Assembly: GCF_001591505.1 (NCBI RefSeq)
Contig: NZ_BCVA01000059.1
Location: forward strand, 1 to 36,186
Direction of reading: 5' to 3'
Length of the DNA stretch: 36,186 nt
Source: Neobacillus niacini NBRC 15566
GTDB lineage: Bacteria; Bacillota; Bacilli; Bacillales; Cytobacillaceae
Shown: positions 20,690 through 30,150 of the stretch, in pieces
Position numbering within the stretch: position 1 is the first letter of the stretch
How the letters are laid out: each line of letters starts with the position of its first letter
Program-made: the position numbers and the translations under genes
Notes under the pieces: model-generated
Told to the model about the DNA's origin: nothing
The model's input: the letters and a program-made list of their open reading frames with translations, nothing else
Database searches by the model: none

Positions 20690-20830
20690 GATTTGACTAG
20701 TTTTTTTTGAACTGAAAACAATTAAATTCTATTAAACATTTAAAATATATATTGTAAAACAAACACAACAGATCTGTGTGTTATAAAATATAACAAAAAA
20801 ATACTTTAGTTATAGTTCGATCTTTGACAT
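20690..20830 (+). promoter_or_regulatory. AT-rich melting region and rep control region
   Basis: Very AT-rich (TTTTTTTTGAAC; CATTTAAAATATATATTG), suited to origin opening. Within it CAGATCTG is the centre of an imperfect palindrome AACACAACAGA/TCTGTGTGTT (about 20761-20781) that may be the rep operator. A single copy of the iteron end GTTATAGTT (20812-20820) follows. No clear -35/-10 pair could be fixed. Confidence 0.5.
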
Positions 20831-20864
20831 AATTAGCATTGAAGTAGGAGGGAGAAGATTATTA

Positions 20865-22094
20865 GTGGCAACAACTATTATTGAGGCAAGGAAAAATCAC
20901 CTTGTTACCAAATCGAATATGCTTATAGAGGCAAACTATAAACTTGGTGTAGTAGAACAAAAGATTATACTTTGTCTTGCTAGCAATATTCAGCCAACTG
21001 ATTCAGACTTCAAAACGTACAATTTACCAATAAAAGAATTTAATAAATTACTAGGATTAAAGGGATCTCCTAAGTATTCTGAATTAAGGCAGATTACCAA
21101 AGAAATGATGCAGAAAGTTTTTGAAGTGCGGATTAATAAAAAAGTAATCCAGGTCGCCTGGCTTAGTTATGTTGCATATAACGAGTCAGAAGGTACCATT
21201 GATATAAGATTTGATCCTTTCTTACGACCTTACCTTCTTGAACTTAAAAAAAATTTCACTAGTTATAAACTAGAAAATGTAGTGAAACTGAAAAGCACAT
21301 ACGCCATCCGGATATATGAACTATTAAAACAATATGAAAAACTAAGGGAACGGACATTTCTTCTTGTAGATTTGCGTAAAATGCTTGGAGCTGAAGATGT
21401 CTATCCTGCATATGGTAACTTTAAACAACGAGTTTTAGTACCAGCTCAAAAGGAATTAAAACAGAAAACCGACATCAACTTTGAAATTGAAGAGATAAAA
21501 GTGGGTCGAAGGGTCGAAAAGCTAAAATTCATCATAATATCTGGTCAGAAGAAAAGTGAAATTAAACAATTGGAATTTTTCGGAGGTGATTTAGAGGAGT
21601 TTCAAAGTCCAAATACATACTTAAATACCGTTAAAAGGCATGGGGTACATTTAGGATTACAAATAGATGATGATACTATTAAATCATGGGAGAAATATGG
21701 ACAAACTAGAGTTATAGATTTAATGGAACAAATGCTTACTAGGACTGATATTGATAACCCTATTGGATATATCACTACTGTCCTAAAGGCTAGTAAAGTG
21801 GAACAAGAAGTAACAGCAAGATCTGATACGTCCAGTATTTTATTATATTTAGTATCAAAGTTAAGAAAATCTAAAGAATCTAAACAATCATGGTTGATAC
21901 GTGATTTAGCTATTGAAGAATTACAGGCAACTTTCAATATGAACTTGGACGAAGCCTCATCAAAGTACGAGGAAATCAAGAAAGATTTGTTTGAAGCTTT
22001 AGGGGTCAATGAACCCGTAAAGCAATTTTCAGAAGAAGAGCTGGAACAAAAGAAACAACGGTTTGAAGCATTTTTACAAAGTAGAAGAAGTTAA
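20865..22094 (+). CDS. Rep_3-family plasmid replication initiator
   Basis: 409 aa. The N-terminal ~240 residues carry the Rep_3 (RepB-type) double winged-helix pattern: HLVTKSNMLIEANYKLGVVE followed by QKIILCLASNI; then YAIRIYELLKQYEKL near 145; then FKQRVLVPAQKELKQKTDI near 185, ending about residue 230. Proteins of this family bind iterons and open the origin. The extra ~170 C-terminal residues (NPIGYITTVLKASKVEQEV, and a charged coil ELEQKKQRFEAFL) go beyond the core family and recall the tails of Bacillus Rep proteins. GTG start; AGGAGGGAGA lies about 12 nt upstream. Together with the iterons it is the clearest replicon in the window. Confidence 0.9.
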   Translation: MATTIIEARKNHLVTKSNMLIEANYKLGVVEQKIILCLASNIQPTDSDFKTYNLPIKEFNKLLGLKGSPKYSELRQITKEMMQKVFEVRINKKVIQVAWLSYVAYNESEGTIDIRFDPFLRPYLLELKKNFTSYKLENVVKLKSTYAIRIYELLKQYEKLRERTFLLVDLRKMLGAEDVYPAYGNFKQRVLVPAQKELKQKTDINFEIEEIKVGRRVEKLKFIIISGQKKSEIKQLEFFGGDLEEFQSPNTYLNTVKRHGVHLGLQIDDDTIKSWEKYGQTRVIDLMEQMLTRTDIDNPIGYITTVLKASKVEQEVTARSDTSSILLYLVSKLRKSKESKQSWLIRDLAIEELQATFNMNLDEASSKYEEIKKDLFEALGVNEPVKQFSEEELEQKKQRFEAFLQSRRS

Positions 22095-22189
22095 TATAAC
22101 ATTTTTGGTGTCAGAAAACACTATTAACAATTACCCAGTGTCTATTACAATAAGCAGCGTTTTGACTCTATATAGGTAAGTTTAACAAG

Positions 22190-22213
22190 AGCATCCAAGA
22201 GGGTGCTTTTTTA
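22190..22213 (+). terminator. Intrinsic terminator after rep
   Basis: AGCATCC (22190-22196) pairs with GGGTGCT (22201-22207) with one G-T, followed by TTTTTTATT. Confidence 0.75.
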
Positions 22214-22543
22214 TTATGGTCAGAAATTTTTCTTTGAAAAAAGTATTTAAACCGCATGGGTACATGATATGTGATGAAAAAACAAGGAATTTATTACATT
22301 AGCCCAATCCTCTAATGCCAATCGTTAAAAACAGTATAAAGAGTGCATACAGAAGCCAGAAGAATACATAAAACTACAACAACCAGAAAATAAGATGGTC
22401 AAGAAGGGATAGTTTACTGGTAAATAAACTATGTAATGTATTATTTATTTTTTAAAATTAAAAAGTATTTAACGAAATTTATGTAAATACTTCTACTACA
22501 CCATTAACGGTAAAAGTACTTAGGTTCAGTAGGAGGAGTAGAA
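22214..22543. other. Intergenic region, no gene seen
   Basis: A 28-codon frame (22218-22304) has no ribosome site. ATTTATGTAAATAC at 22478-22491 matches half of the partition-type motif. GGAGGAG lies before the endonuclease start. Confidence 0.35.
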
Positions 22544-23818
22544 ATGAAACAAATACCATTAACTGAAGATGAAAAGAAATTAATATTAAGCCTTCATGAA
22601 GAAGGAAAAACCGCACCCGAAATCGCAGAAGGAATACAACGTCACAACTCGACCGTTTACGATTTTTTTAAGAAAGGAAATTTGGTGCCTAATTCCAAAC
22701 CTGATATTTTCTCAGAAAATGAAAAAGAACAGATGAAGGAATTGTATATAAGAGGGGAAAGTCTAGAAAAAATATCAAATAAATTTAATTGTTCTCGAGC
22801 AGTAATAAAAAATCGATTAGTTAAAATGGGCATAAAGATTAGAGAGCAAAATAAAAAAATTTTCTTACCGAAACACATCATTAATAAAATCGTTGATGAT
22901 TATCAACACGAGCGCTGCTCAACATATGAATTGGCGGAGAGATATGGCCTTTCTACCACTAAAATAACATCCATTTTAAAAGAAAATAATATAAAGATTC
23001 ACCCAGTTGGTAAAAAGTACACAGAAGAAGTAGTAGATGAAGTTGAAAGGTTAGTCGGATTGGGTTTAACAGGGAGAGAAATTGCTCAAAAATTGGACGT
23101 ATCTGAGGCTTGGATTAGTTACAAATTGAAAGAACGTGATTTATATCGAGAGAGAGGACCAAGCCCGAATATAAGAAGAAATGACTACTTTGACAACATC
23201 GATAGTGAAGATAAGGCATACTTTTTAGGGTTACTTGTGGCCGATGGGTGCATTCGTGAAAATTACTCGATACACTTGATTCTTCAGCGAGAGGATTCGG
23301 ATGCTGTCATGGGTTTTACAATGTATATTGGAGCAGAGGGTAAATTCAAGTTTTTACACGAAAGACGAGATTATCCTAAGTGGAAAAAAACGTATGGGGT
23401 TAGATTTAAGTCCAAATATATGTATCATTCTCTTCTTCAATTAGGAGTTAAACCTCGTAAGAGTGGCAAGGAAGTTATGCCAGATATACCAGAACATTTA
23501 GTACCTCACTTTATAAGGGGATATTTTGATGGAGATGGTTTAACTTGTGTGGGACCTGCTCGAAAATATTCAGGATTTTGTGGTAGTAAAGAGATGCTAG
23601 TGAGCATTCAAAAACATCTAGGAACCAACCTAACTATCCATGAAGAAAAAGGAACATGTAAATTTTCTGGGGGAATTCAATTTTCAAAAGAATTATATGA
23701 CTATATGTATTCTAATGCTACTATTTGGTTAGATAGGAAACGGAGAAGAATGGATATAATTTGTAATTATAGTTTAGAAACATGGCCCAGAAATAATATT
23801 ATTCCAAATAGAGCTTAA
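22544..23818 (+). CDS. LAGLIDADG homing endonuclease with tandem N-terminal HTH repeats
   Basis: 424 aa. Two LAGLIDADG motifs, AYFLGLLVADGCI (225-237) and HFIRGYFDGDGLT (322-334), each with the catalytic acidic residue, make a single-chain endonuclease that cuts a long DNA site. Before them are four HTH-like units, about residues 5-45 (GKTAPEIAEGIQRHNSTVYD), 57-100 (GESLEKISNKFNCSRAVIKN), 108-150 (CSTYELAERYGLSTTKITSI) and 158-200 (GLTGREIAQKLDVSEAWISY), likely for extra DNA contacts. GGAGGAG precedes the ATG. No intron or intein flanks it visibly, so it is free-standing. It may be selfish, or may cut competing plasmids or phage. Confidence 0.85.
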   Translation: MKQIPLTEDEKKLILSLHEEGKTAPEIAEGIQRHNSTVYDFFKKGNLVPNSKPDIFSENEKEQMKELYIRGESLEKISNKFNCSRAVIKNRLVKMGIKIREQNKKIFLPKHIINKIVDDYQHERCSTYELAERYGLSTTKITSILKENNIKIHPVGKKYTEEVVDEVERLVGLGLTGREIAQKLDVSEAWISYKLKERDLYRERGPSPNIRRNDYFDNIDSEDKAYFLGLLVADGCIRENYSIHLILQREDSDAVMGFTMYIGAEGKFKFLHERRDYPKWKKTYGVRFKSKYMYHSLLQLGVKPRKSGKEVMPDIPEHLVPHFIRGYFDGDGLTCVGPARKYSGFCGSKEMLVSIQKHLGTNLTIHEEKGTCKFSGGIQFSKELYDYMYSNATIWLDRKRRRMDIICNYSLETWPRNNIIPNRA

Positions 23819-23870
23819 AAAGATTAAAAATAAGACCGGAAATTTATACTTCTCAGATGGTCTGCAAAAT

Positions 23871-23905
23871 AACAAAAGGTAAAGCAAATAGCTTCACCTT
23901 TTGTT
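23871..23905 (+). terminator. Intrinsic terminator
   Basis: AACAAAAGGT-A-AAGC (23871-23885) pairs with GCTT-C-ACCTTTTGTT (23891-23905). One internal mismatch. Confidence 0.8.
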
Positions 23906-24315
23906 TAGAGTTTAGTCAAACAAACCACTTGAAAATCCCCCTATTGATTCAATTGTCCTCCAATGCTGCACCCGCTCCAATTTCAACTCCTTCTGAAAGA
24001 AAGTTCCTACTGGACCAAACACTGAGTCCCCAACTAAGGAAACGTATCGTAACACACTTCCTTCAAGCTGCTATTGTGCCTAGTGAACATTTCTTCCCTC
24101 TTTTCTGTTTAATATGTAGGTCCTAGTTAACAAAAGTTGGTGAACACATTTTAAAAACCGCTTTATGTATTAGTTATTTACTCATTATTTTATCGCTAAA
24201 AAAAGTAACTCAATTACTTTTTAAAATAAATTATAATTTTTTAAACATTTAATGTTTACTTATTTTATTTTTTGTGTTAATTTATCTGTAGAGATAAAAA
24301 AGGGAGGTAAATAAT
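23906..24315. other. Intergenic region, possible decayed sequence
   Basis: No gene with a ribosome site. On the minus strand a short frame ends SEGVEIGAGAALEDN, which could be the tail of a hexapeptide-repeat protein, but it is too short to call. The last 130 bases are very AT-rich and probably hold the promoter of the next gene. Confidence 0.3.
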
Positions 24316-24624
24316 ATGAGAACAATCTTAGTGATCGGTGGAAAACGGAATAAATCATTAGAAGTGAAAGCCCGTGAAAATGAAATGAAGATTATGCATC
24401 ATCCTTTATCTGAGAAGCAAAAGCCCAACAAAAGATATTTTGAGCAGATGGTAAAAAAATCAGATTGTATCATTTTATTTACTGATGCATGTTCTCATCG
24501 GAGTATGTGGGATGTCCGAGATTTATCCAAAGAGCACCAAAAGCCAATTGTTTATCCGAAAGGAATAGGAACTAGTCAGGCGTTGAAGTTAGCTTTTCAA
24601 GCAATGGATAAGAAAATAGGATAA
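24316..24624 (+). CDS. DUF2325-family protein, 102 aa
   Basis: Begins MRTILVIGGKRNKSLEVKAR, a Rossmann-like strand with a GG turn, then DCIILFTDACSHRSMWDVRD near residues 53-72 and KPIVYPKGIGTSQAL near 79-93. These match DUF2325 proteins, small Firmicute proteins of unknown biochemical role. The conserved Asp-Ala-Cys-Ser-His could be an active or metal site; that is inference. GGGAGG precedes the ATG. It ends in its own terminator 74 bases before the restriction-modification genes, so it may be an independent neighbour in the defence island. Confidence 0.75.
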   Translation: MRTILVIGGKRNKSLEVKARENEMKIMHHPLSEKQKPNKRYFEQMVKKSDCIILFTDACSHRSMWDVRDLSKEHQKPIVYPKGIGTSQALKLAFQAMDKKIG

Positions 24625-24643
24625 CCTTTTTTTAAAAGGTTAT
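24621..24643 (+). terminator. Intrinsic terminator-like hairpin
   Basis: ATAACCTTTT (24621-24630) and AAAAGGTTAT (24634-24643) are exact complements with a 3-base loop. It overlaps the DUF2325 stop. No long T-run follows, so termination may be partial. Confidence 0.5.
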
Positions 24644-24697
24644 GATAAAAAGTAACTGACTTACTTCAGATAGTAATTGAATTGAGGGGATGATTGT

Positions 24698-26581
24698 TTG
24701 AAAGAAACAATGGAAGAAAAGTTGTTTAGAATGACTGACATTTTAAGAGGAGCGATAAATGCATCGGATTACAAAAAAATAATATTTCCACTCTTGGCAC
24801 TTCGCCACCTTGAAAATCGACCAGAAAATTATAAAATACCTGAACAAGCTAAGTGGAGTGGAATAATTTACGAATATTATCGCCTTAAAGAAATGATCCT
24901 GGAAGCCCTAAGGGAGATTGAGTATGAAAACCCAGGATTGAAAGGAGTCCTTTATTCGGACCTTCTAGAAAATTTAGATCAAGATATTTTTCAAAAGGTT
25001 GTTGCAGCAATAAATGAAATTCCTCTGGATTCGGAAGTCATTGAGAAAATACTATATACCTTCGCAGCAGGGGAAGGAAAAATGGGAGCCGACTACATTA
25101 CCCCTAAGTCGCTGACGAAATTGCTTCCTCCTTTACTGGACATAAAAGGAGGAAGTATCCAAGATGGGGCAGCAGGGGTCAGTCAATTATTAATTGCTGC
25201 TGGAGAATACGCTCGGAAAAAAGGTCATCAAGTTCAGTTGTTTGGACAGGAAATCAACAAAGATACATGGTCTATTGGAAAGATTAATCTTCTCATTCAT
25301 GGATTTGACACTGAAAACTTTGTATTAGGCAACACCATTACCAAACCTGCTTTTACCAATCAGTTTTTCGATTATGTTGTCATGAACTTTCCATTTTCAT
25401 TAAAAGATTGGGGACGTGAACAGGTAGAATTCGATTTGTATAGAAGATTTAAATACGGAATTCCAAGTGATGCAAATGCAGACATGGCCTTCATTCAGCA
25501 TGGGTTATCTGCTTTATCCCCTGAGGGAAAAGCAGCCATACTTGTCCCACATGGAACGCTGTTCCGAGGAGGTGCGGACCGACAGATTCGTCAGGGTATG
25601 ATTGATGATGATGTGATTGAAACCATAATCAGCTTGCCAACTAATCTTTTTGTATCAACCAGTATTCCGGTGGCATTAATAATCTTCAATAAAAATAAAC
25701 CAGTAGAACGAAAAGAAGTTATCCAATTTATTGATGCAGCTGATCATTACGAAAAAGGAAGAGGCCAAAATATCTTGCAGGATGAAGATATACAAAAGAT
25801 TATCGAGGCTTATCGTTCAAATCAACCGATTGAGAAATTCTCCACATTTATATCAATTGATGAGATTATAGCTGCTGAAGCTAATTTAAATATTAAGCGC
25901 TATTTTGAAATCAACGAGGTTGAAAGTGAAGTTCTTGGAAAAGTTCAGGTGAACCGTGAGCTGTATGAGCAGTCCGCTTATGAAAAGGTAGTCTTGAAGG
26001 ACCTCGTAGTAATGTATCGTGGGATGAATACCCCAAACAAAAAAAATTTGGAAAAGGAAACAGGTGATAGTTACCTGATACAGTTGGCTGATGTCCAGGA
26101 AGGAGAGATCCTATTCGATCAGTTAACACCGATTGAGTTGGATAAAAAAACCAGCACCTATGAAGTGATGGAAGGAGATATACTTATTTCGAGCCGTGGA
26201 GCAGCCATTAAGGTGGCTGTCGTGCCTTCGACTGATAAAAAACTTATTCTTTCTCATAATTTTATAGGTTTAAGGCCAAGAAAGGGCGTAAACCCATCTT
26301 TCATTAAGGCGTTTTTGGAAAGTCCGATTGGTCTGTATTACATCACATCGCAACAAAAAGGGACATCGGTTACCGTGCTTACTATAAAGGATATTGAAAA
26401 TATACCTGTCCCTGATCTCGAGAAAGACCAAATTAATGAAATAGGGAACTCTTTCCGGCGGGCTGATGAAGAACTTGCAAATATTATTGAAAAGGCAAAA
26501 CAAGAACACGCTAGGAACTATTATTCACTTTATGAGAAAATGGGATTAACAGAAGCTTTTAAGGTAGGAGAAGATTACTAA
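24698..26581 (+). CDS. HsdM-HsdS fusion protein (type I methylase with one TRD)
   Basis: 627 aa. Residues 1-400 align with type I HsdM: N-terminal helical part (MTDILRGAINASDYKKIIFP), then the SAM fold. Residues about 425-600 are a single HsdS-type target recognition domain followed by a helix (YLIQLADVQEGEILFD; GTSVTVLTIKDIENIPVPDL). Motif I is DGAAGVSQLL (156-165) where DPACGTGG is usual, and motif IV is NFPF (230-233) where NPPF/Y is usual. SAM binding may therefore be changed or lost. TTG start with GAGGGGATGA upstream. It is followed 57 bases later by a complete hsdM-hsdS-hsdR set. It could add a second specificity, or regulate the main enzyme. Family call firm, activity uncertain. Confidence 0.8.
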   Translation: MKETMEEKLFRMTDILRGAINASDYKKIIFPLLALRHLENRPENYKIPEQAKWSGIIYEYYRLKEMILEALREIEYENPGLKGVLYSDLLENLDQDIFQKVVAAINEIPLDSEVIEKILYTFAAGEGKMGADYITPKSLTKLLPPLLDIKGGSIQDGAAGVSQLLIAAGEYARKKGHQVQLFGQEINKDTWSIGKINLLIHGFDTENFVLGNTITKPAFTNQFFDYVVMNFPFSLKDWGREQVEFDLYRRFKYGIPSDANADMAFIQHGLSALSPEGKAAILVPHGTLFRGGADRQIRQGMIDDDVIETIISLPTNLFVSTSIPVALIIFNKNKPVERKEVIQFIDAADHYEKGRGQNILQDEDIQKIIEAYRSNQPIEKFSTFISIDEIIAAEANLNIKRYFEINEVESEVLGKVQVNRELYEQSAYEKVVLKDLVVMYRGMNTPNKKNLEKETGDSYLIQLADVQEGEILFDQLTPIELDKKTSTYEVMEGDILISSRGAAIKVAVVPSTDKKLILSHNFIGLRPRKGVNPSFIKAFLESPIGLYYITSQQKGTSVTVLTIKDIENIPVPDLEKDQINEIGNSFRRADEELANIIEKAKQEHARNYYSLYEKMGLTEAFKVGEDY

Positions 26582-26638
26582 GTTTAAAGTCACATGATAA
26601 AAATTACTTTGATATAAAAATACTGGAGGTTAAAAAAG

Positions 26639-28762
26639 GTGAATAATCAAATCTATAATCAAATTGTTAGCTTTATATGGGGAATTGCAGATGACTGCCT
26701 TCGTGATGTATATGTGCGAGGAAAATATAGAGATGTCATTTTACCAATGACAGTAATTCGCAGGCTAGATGCCGTGCTTGAGCCTACAAAAGAGGTTGTT
26801 TTACAAACTAAAAAAATGTTAGACGAAGCAGGGGTAGTGAACCAGACAGAGGCACTTTGTAATACGGCAGGGCAGGCTTTTTGTAATGCTTCACCGTTTA
26901 CCTTGAAGGATTTGAAGTCTAGATCTAAACAGCAGCAACTAAAGATGGACTTTATTGAGTACTTAGATGGGTTTTCTCCGAATGTGCAGGAAATACTGGA
27001 GAAATTCAAGTTTAGAAATCAAATCGATACAATGGTCGAGGCTGACATTCTTGGTGCGGTAATTGAAAAATTTGTGAGTCCTTCAATCAATTTAAGTCCT
27101 TACCCAATTAAGGATGACCATGATGAGATTTTAATACCTGGTCTAGATAATCATTCTATGGGGGTCATTTTCGAGGAATTAATTCGTAAATTTAATGAGG
27201 AAAACAATGAGGAAGCCGGGGAACACTTTACACCAAGAGATGTAGTAGAGCTAATGGCTGATATCACGTTCCTACCAATAGAGGATAAAATCAATGATGC
27301 CACTTATGTTGTCTATGATGGAGCATGCGGAACAGGCGGTATGCTAACCATCGCTGATCAGCGTATTCACGAACTAGCCGAGCAACATGACAAATCCATA
27401 AACACGTATTTATATGGACAAGAAATTAACCCGGAAACATATGCCATCACTAAGGCGGACTTGCTCATTAAGGGTGAAGGATCACAGACCGATAATGTAG
27501 CTTATGGTTCAACCTTATCTAATGATGGTTTTCCAACGATGAATTTCGATTTCATGTTAAGTAATCCTCCGTACGGAAAGAGTTGGAAAACCGATTTAGA
27601 ACGTCTTGGGGGTAAAAACGGAATTTCAGACACTCGATTTGTGGTTTCCCACAATGAAAATCCTGAATTCAAGATGATTCCTCGCTCTAGTGACGGACAG
27701 TTATTATTCTTAGCTAACAAAATCAGCAAAATGAAGCACGACACGGAACTTGGCAGCCGTATAGTCGAGGTTCATAACGGTTCTTCGTTATTTACAGGTG
27801 ATGCAGGTTCAGGTGAAAGCAACTTAAGACGCTATATAATTGAAAACGACTGGCTTGAAGCCATTATTGCTCTTCCTGAAAACATGTTTTACAACACGGG
27901 CATAGCCACGTTTATCTGGATCGTGACCAATCGTAAGGCACCTCATAGACGGGGAAAAGTTCAACTCATTGACGCTACGAGCTTGAAGAGCTCTTTACGA
28001 AAAAACTTAGGTAACAAAAACTGCGAATTCACTGCTGAAATTAGACAGCAGATTACCCAAATGTTGATTGATTTTAAGGAAACAGAGTTATCTAAGATTT
28101 TCCCAAATGAGGAGTTTGGCTACCACAAGATTACGGTAGAGCGACCACTAAGGTTAAGGGTGAATCTAGATAAGGAAAGTATTGAACGTTTTGAAACTGT
28201 ATGTGTAAGAGAAAAGGACCCATCTTTATTTGAGATTGTGAAGGTGGTTGCTGAAAAACTGCAGTACCTGACTATTTTTGACTACAATCTATTTATTATG
28301 GAGCTAGAGAAGGAAGCTAAAAAGTCCAACTTCAAGCTATCTGCTAAGAGAATAACGTTAATAAAAGCTTTTTTAACTACTATTGATGAGACTGCTGAGA
28401 AGGTGATCAAGAAGGTCCACAAAGCATCTAAAGTAGAATCAAATGCTTTATACGGTCTATACCATCTCGGTAAAGATAATGTTGTGGAATACGAACCTGA
28501 TAGCAATCTAAGAGATACCGAACAAATTCCTCTACTACACAAGGGCGGTATTGAGCAATTCTTCAAAGATGAAGTTTTATCCTTTGCTCCAGACTCTTGG
28601 ATTGACGAAAGTAAGAACCAAATCGGGTATGAACTGAGTTTTACGAAGTATTTTTACAAGCCAGTGCAGTTACGCACATTAGATGAAATCGTAGCCGATA
28701 TTAAAGCGTTGGAAGCAGAGTCCGATGGTCTGCTAAATTCCATTATAGGGGGGAAAGGCTGA
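26639..28762 (+). CDS. hsdM: Type I restriction-modification DNA methylase HsdM
   Basis: 707 aa. Canonical N6-adenine methylase motifs: DGACGTGG at residues 227-234 (SAM site) and NPPY at 309-312 (catalysis), with the HsdM entry phrase GEHFTPRDVVELM before motif I. The last ~200 residues (from about 500) are a helical extension beyond the usual ~500-aa length (SIERFETVCVREKDPSLFEI), probably for contacts with HsdS or HsdR. GTG start with GGAGG about 10 nt upstream. Its stop overlaps the ATG of hsdS (ATGA), so the two are translationally coupled. Forms the modification core with HsdS and protects host DNA from HsdR. Confidence 0.93.
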   Translation: MNNQIYNQIVSFIWGIADDCLRDVYVRGKYRDVILPMTVIRRLDAVLEPTKEVVLQTKKMLDEAGVVNQTEALCNTAGQAFCNASPFTLKDLKSRSKQQQLKMDFIEYLDGFSPNVQEILEKFKFRNQIDTMVEADILGAVIEKFVSPSINLSPYPIKDDHDEILIPGLDNHSMGVIFEELIRKFNEENNEEAGEHFTPRDVVELMADITFLPIEDKINDATYVVYDGACGTGGMLTIADQRIHELAEQHDKSINTYLYGQEINPETYAITKADLLIKGEGSQTDNVAYGSTLSNDGFPTMNFDFMLSNPPYGKSWKTDLERLGGKNGISDTRFVVSHNENPEFKMIPRSSDGQLLFLANKISKMKHDTELGSRIVEVHNGSSLFTGDAGSGESNLRRYIIENDWLEAIIALPENMFYNTGIATFIWIVTNRKAPHRRGKVQLIDATSLKSSLRKNLGNKNCEFTAEIRQQITQMLIDFKETELSKIFPNEEFGYHKITVERPLRLRVNLDKESIERFETVCVREKDPSLFEIVKVVAEKLQYLTIFDYNLFIMELEKEAKKSNFKLSAKRITLIKAFLTTIDETAEKVIKKVHKASKVESNALYGLYHLGKDNVVEYEPDSNLRDTEQIPLLHKGGIEQFFKDEVLSFAPDSWIDESKNQIGYELSFTKYFYKPVQLRTLDEIVADIKALEAESDGLLNSIIGGKG

Positions 28763-30150
28763 TGAATGACAATCTAAAGCCCTATGAAAGTTATAATGAT
28801 GTCAATCTACCTTGGCTAGATAAAATACCATCGCATTGGGAAATGATTAGAAATAAGAATGTAATGAAGTTAAAGAAAGATGTTGTAGGTGAACAATCTG
28901 GTAACTATACTCTTTTGTCACTTACCTTAAAAGGGATTATTGCGCGAGACATGAAAAATCCCAAAGGAAAATTCCCAAAAGATTTTTCTACATATCAAGT
29001 AGTGAATGAAAATGATTTGGTATTCTGCCTATTTGATATCGATGAAACGCCTAGAACAGTGGGATTGTCACCACTAAACGGCATGATAACGGGTGCATAT
29101 ACAGTATTTAAAATAGCTGATATAAATCCCAAATATTTATATTATTATTATCTTTCACTAGATGGAAACAAGTTATTAAAACCTTTATATACAGGACTCA
29201 GAAAGGTCATTAATACAGATACGTTTTTAAGAACGAAATTTCCTTTGCCACCCAGGGATGAACAAGAACAAATCGTTAAATATTTGGACTCACATCTTTC
29301 TAAAATTAATAAGTTTATAAGTATTAAGAAGAAGATCGTTGCAGCGCTAAAAGAACAAAAGCAATCTATAATATATAAAGCTGTGACACAAGGGATTTAC
29401 CCAAATAGAAGTATGCAAAAAACAAATGTTGATTATCTTGGATATATTCCTGAGGAATGGAAGACTTCCAAAGTTAAATTTATGTTTGCGATAAAAAAGG
29501 ATATTGCTGGAAGTGAAGGGTATGACGTTCTTTCGGTTACACAACAAGGAATTAAAATAAAAGATATAAGTAAAAATGAAGGACAGATGGCTCAAGATTA
29601 CTCTAACTATCAGCTTGTTAATCCTAATGATTTTGTTATGAATCATATGGATTTACTAACAGGATTTATGGATTGTTCTAACTATTATGGTGTAACGAGT
29701 CCAGACTATCGCGTTTTTACGTTTAAAAATGGCATCGAAAAAAATAATAGGAATAAATACTACACATATTTTTTCCAGTCCTGTTACTCGTTTAAAATAT
29801 TTTATGGCTTAGGCCAAGGAGTTTCGAGTATGGGGCGATGGAGATTACAAGCAGACAAATTCCTAAATTTCCCGGTTCCTGTTCCTTCACTTGCTGAACA
29901 ACAAGAAATTGAAAAGTATATTGAGCAAAGAACAAAACAAATAGATAAGTTGATTGATAAGACTCAAAGTGAAATTGAACTTATGACTGAATACCGAACT
30001 TGCCTCATCTCAGAGGTAGTAACTGGTAAAGTCGATGTTCAGGGCATTGTTGTGGATGGAGTAATCGAAGACGACCTAGATTTAGCAGATGAAGATTTTG
30101 ATGAAAACGAAACTGAGGAAGTTGAAGACTTGGAGGAGGTGGAGGCATAA
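28762..30150 (+). CDS. hsdS: Type I specificity subunit HsdS
   Basis: 462 aa with two target recognition domains and two conserved helices. TRD1 starts at PSHWEMIRNKNV (about residue 24) and is closed by PLPPRDEQEQIVKYL (about 173); TRD2 starts at IPEEWKTSKVKF (about 230) and is closed by VPSLAEQQEIEKYIE (about 375). Each TRD reads half of a bipartite DNA target. The C-terminus has an unusual acidic tail (DDLDLADEDFDENETEEVED) after the normal end of the family. It overlaps hsdM by 1 base at ATGA and hsdR by 1 base at TAATG, so expression is tightly coupled. The recognition sequence cannot be read from the protein. Confidence 0.92.
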   Translation: MNDNLKPYESYNDVNLPWLDKIPSHWEMIRNKNVMKLKKDVVGEQSGNYTLLSLTLKGIIARDMKNPKGKFPKDFSTYQVVNENDLVFCLFDIDETPRTVGLSPLNGMITGAYTVFKIADINPKYLYYYYLSLDGNKLLKPLYTGLRKVINTDTFLRTKFPLPPRDEQEQIVKYLDSHLSKINKFISIKKKIVAALKEQKQSIIYKAVTQGIYPNRSMQKTNVDYLGYIPEEWKTSKVKFMFAIKKDIAGSEGYDVLSVTQQGIKIKDISKNEGQMAQDYSNYQLVNPNDFVMNHMDLLTGFMDCSNYYGVTSPDYRVFTFKNGIEKNNRNKYYTYFFQSCYSFKIFYGLGQGVSSMGRWRLQADKFLNFPVPVPSLAEQQEIEKYIEQRTKQIDKLIDKTQSEIELMTEYRTCLISEVVTGKVDVQGIVVDGVIEDDLDLADEDFDENETEEVEDLEEVEA

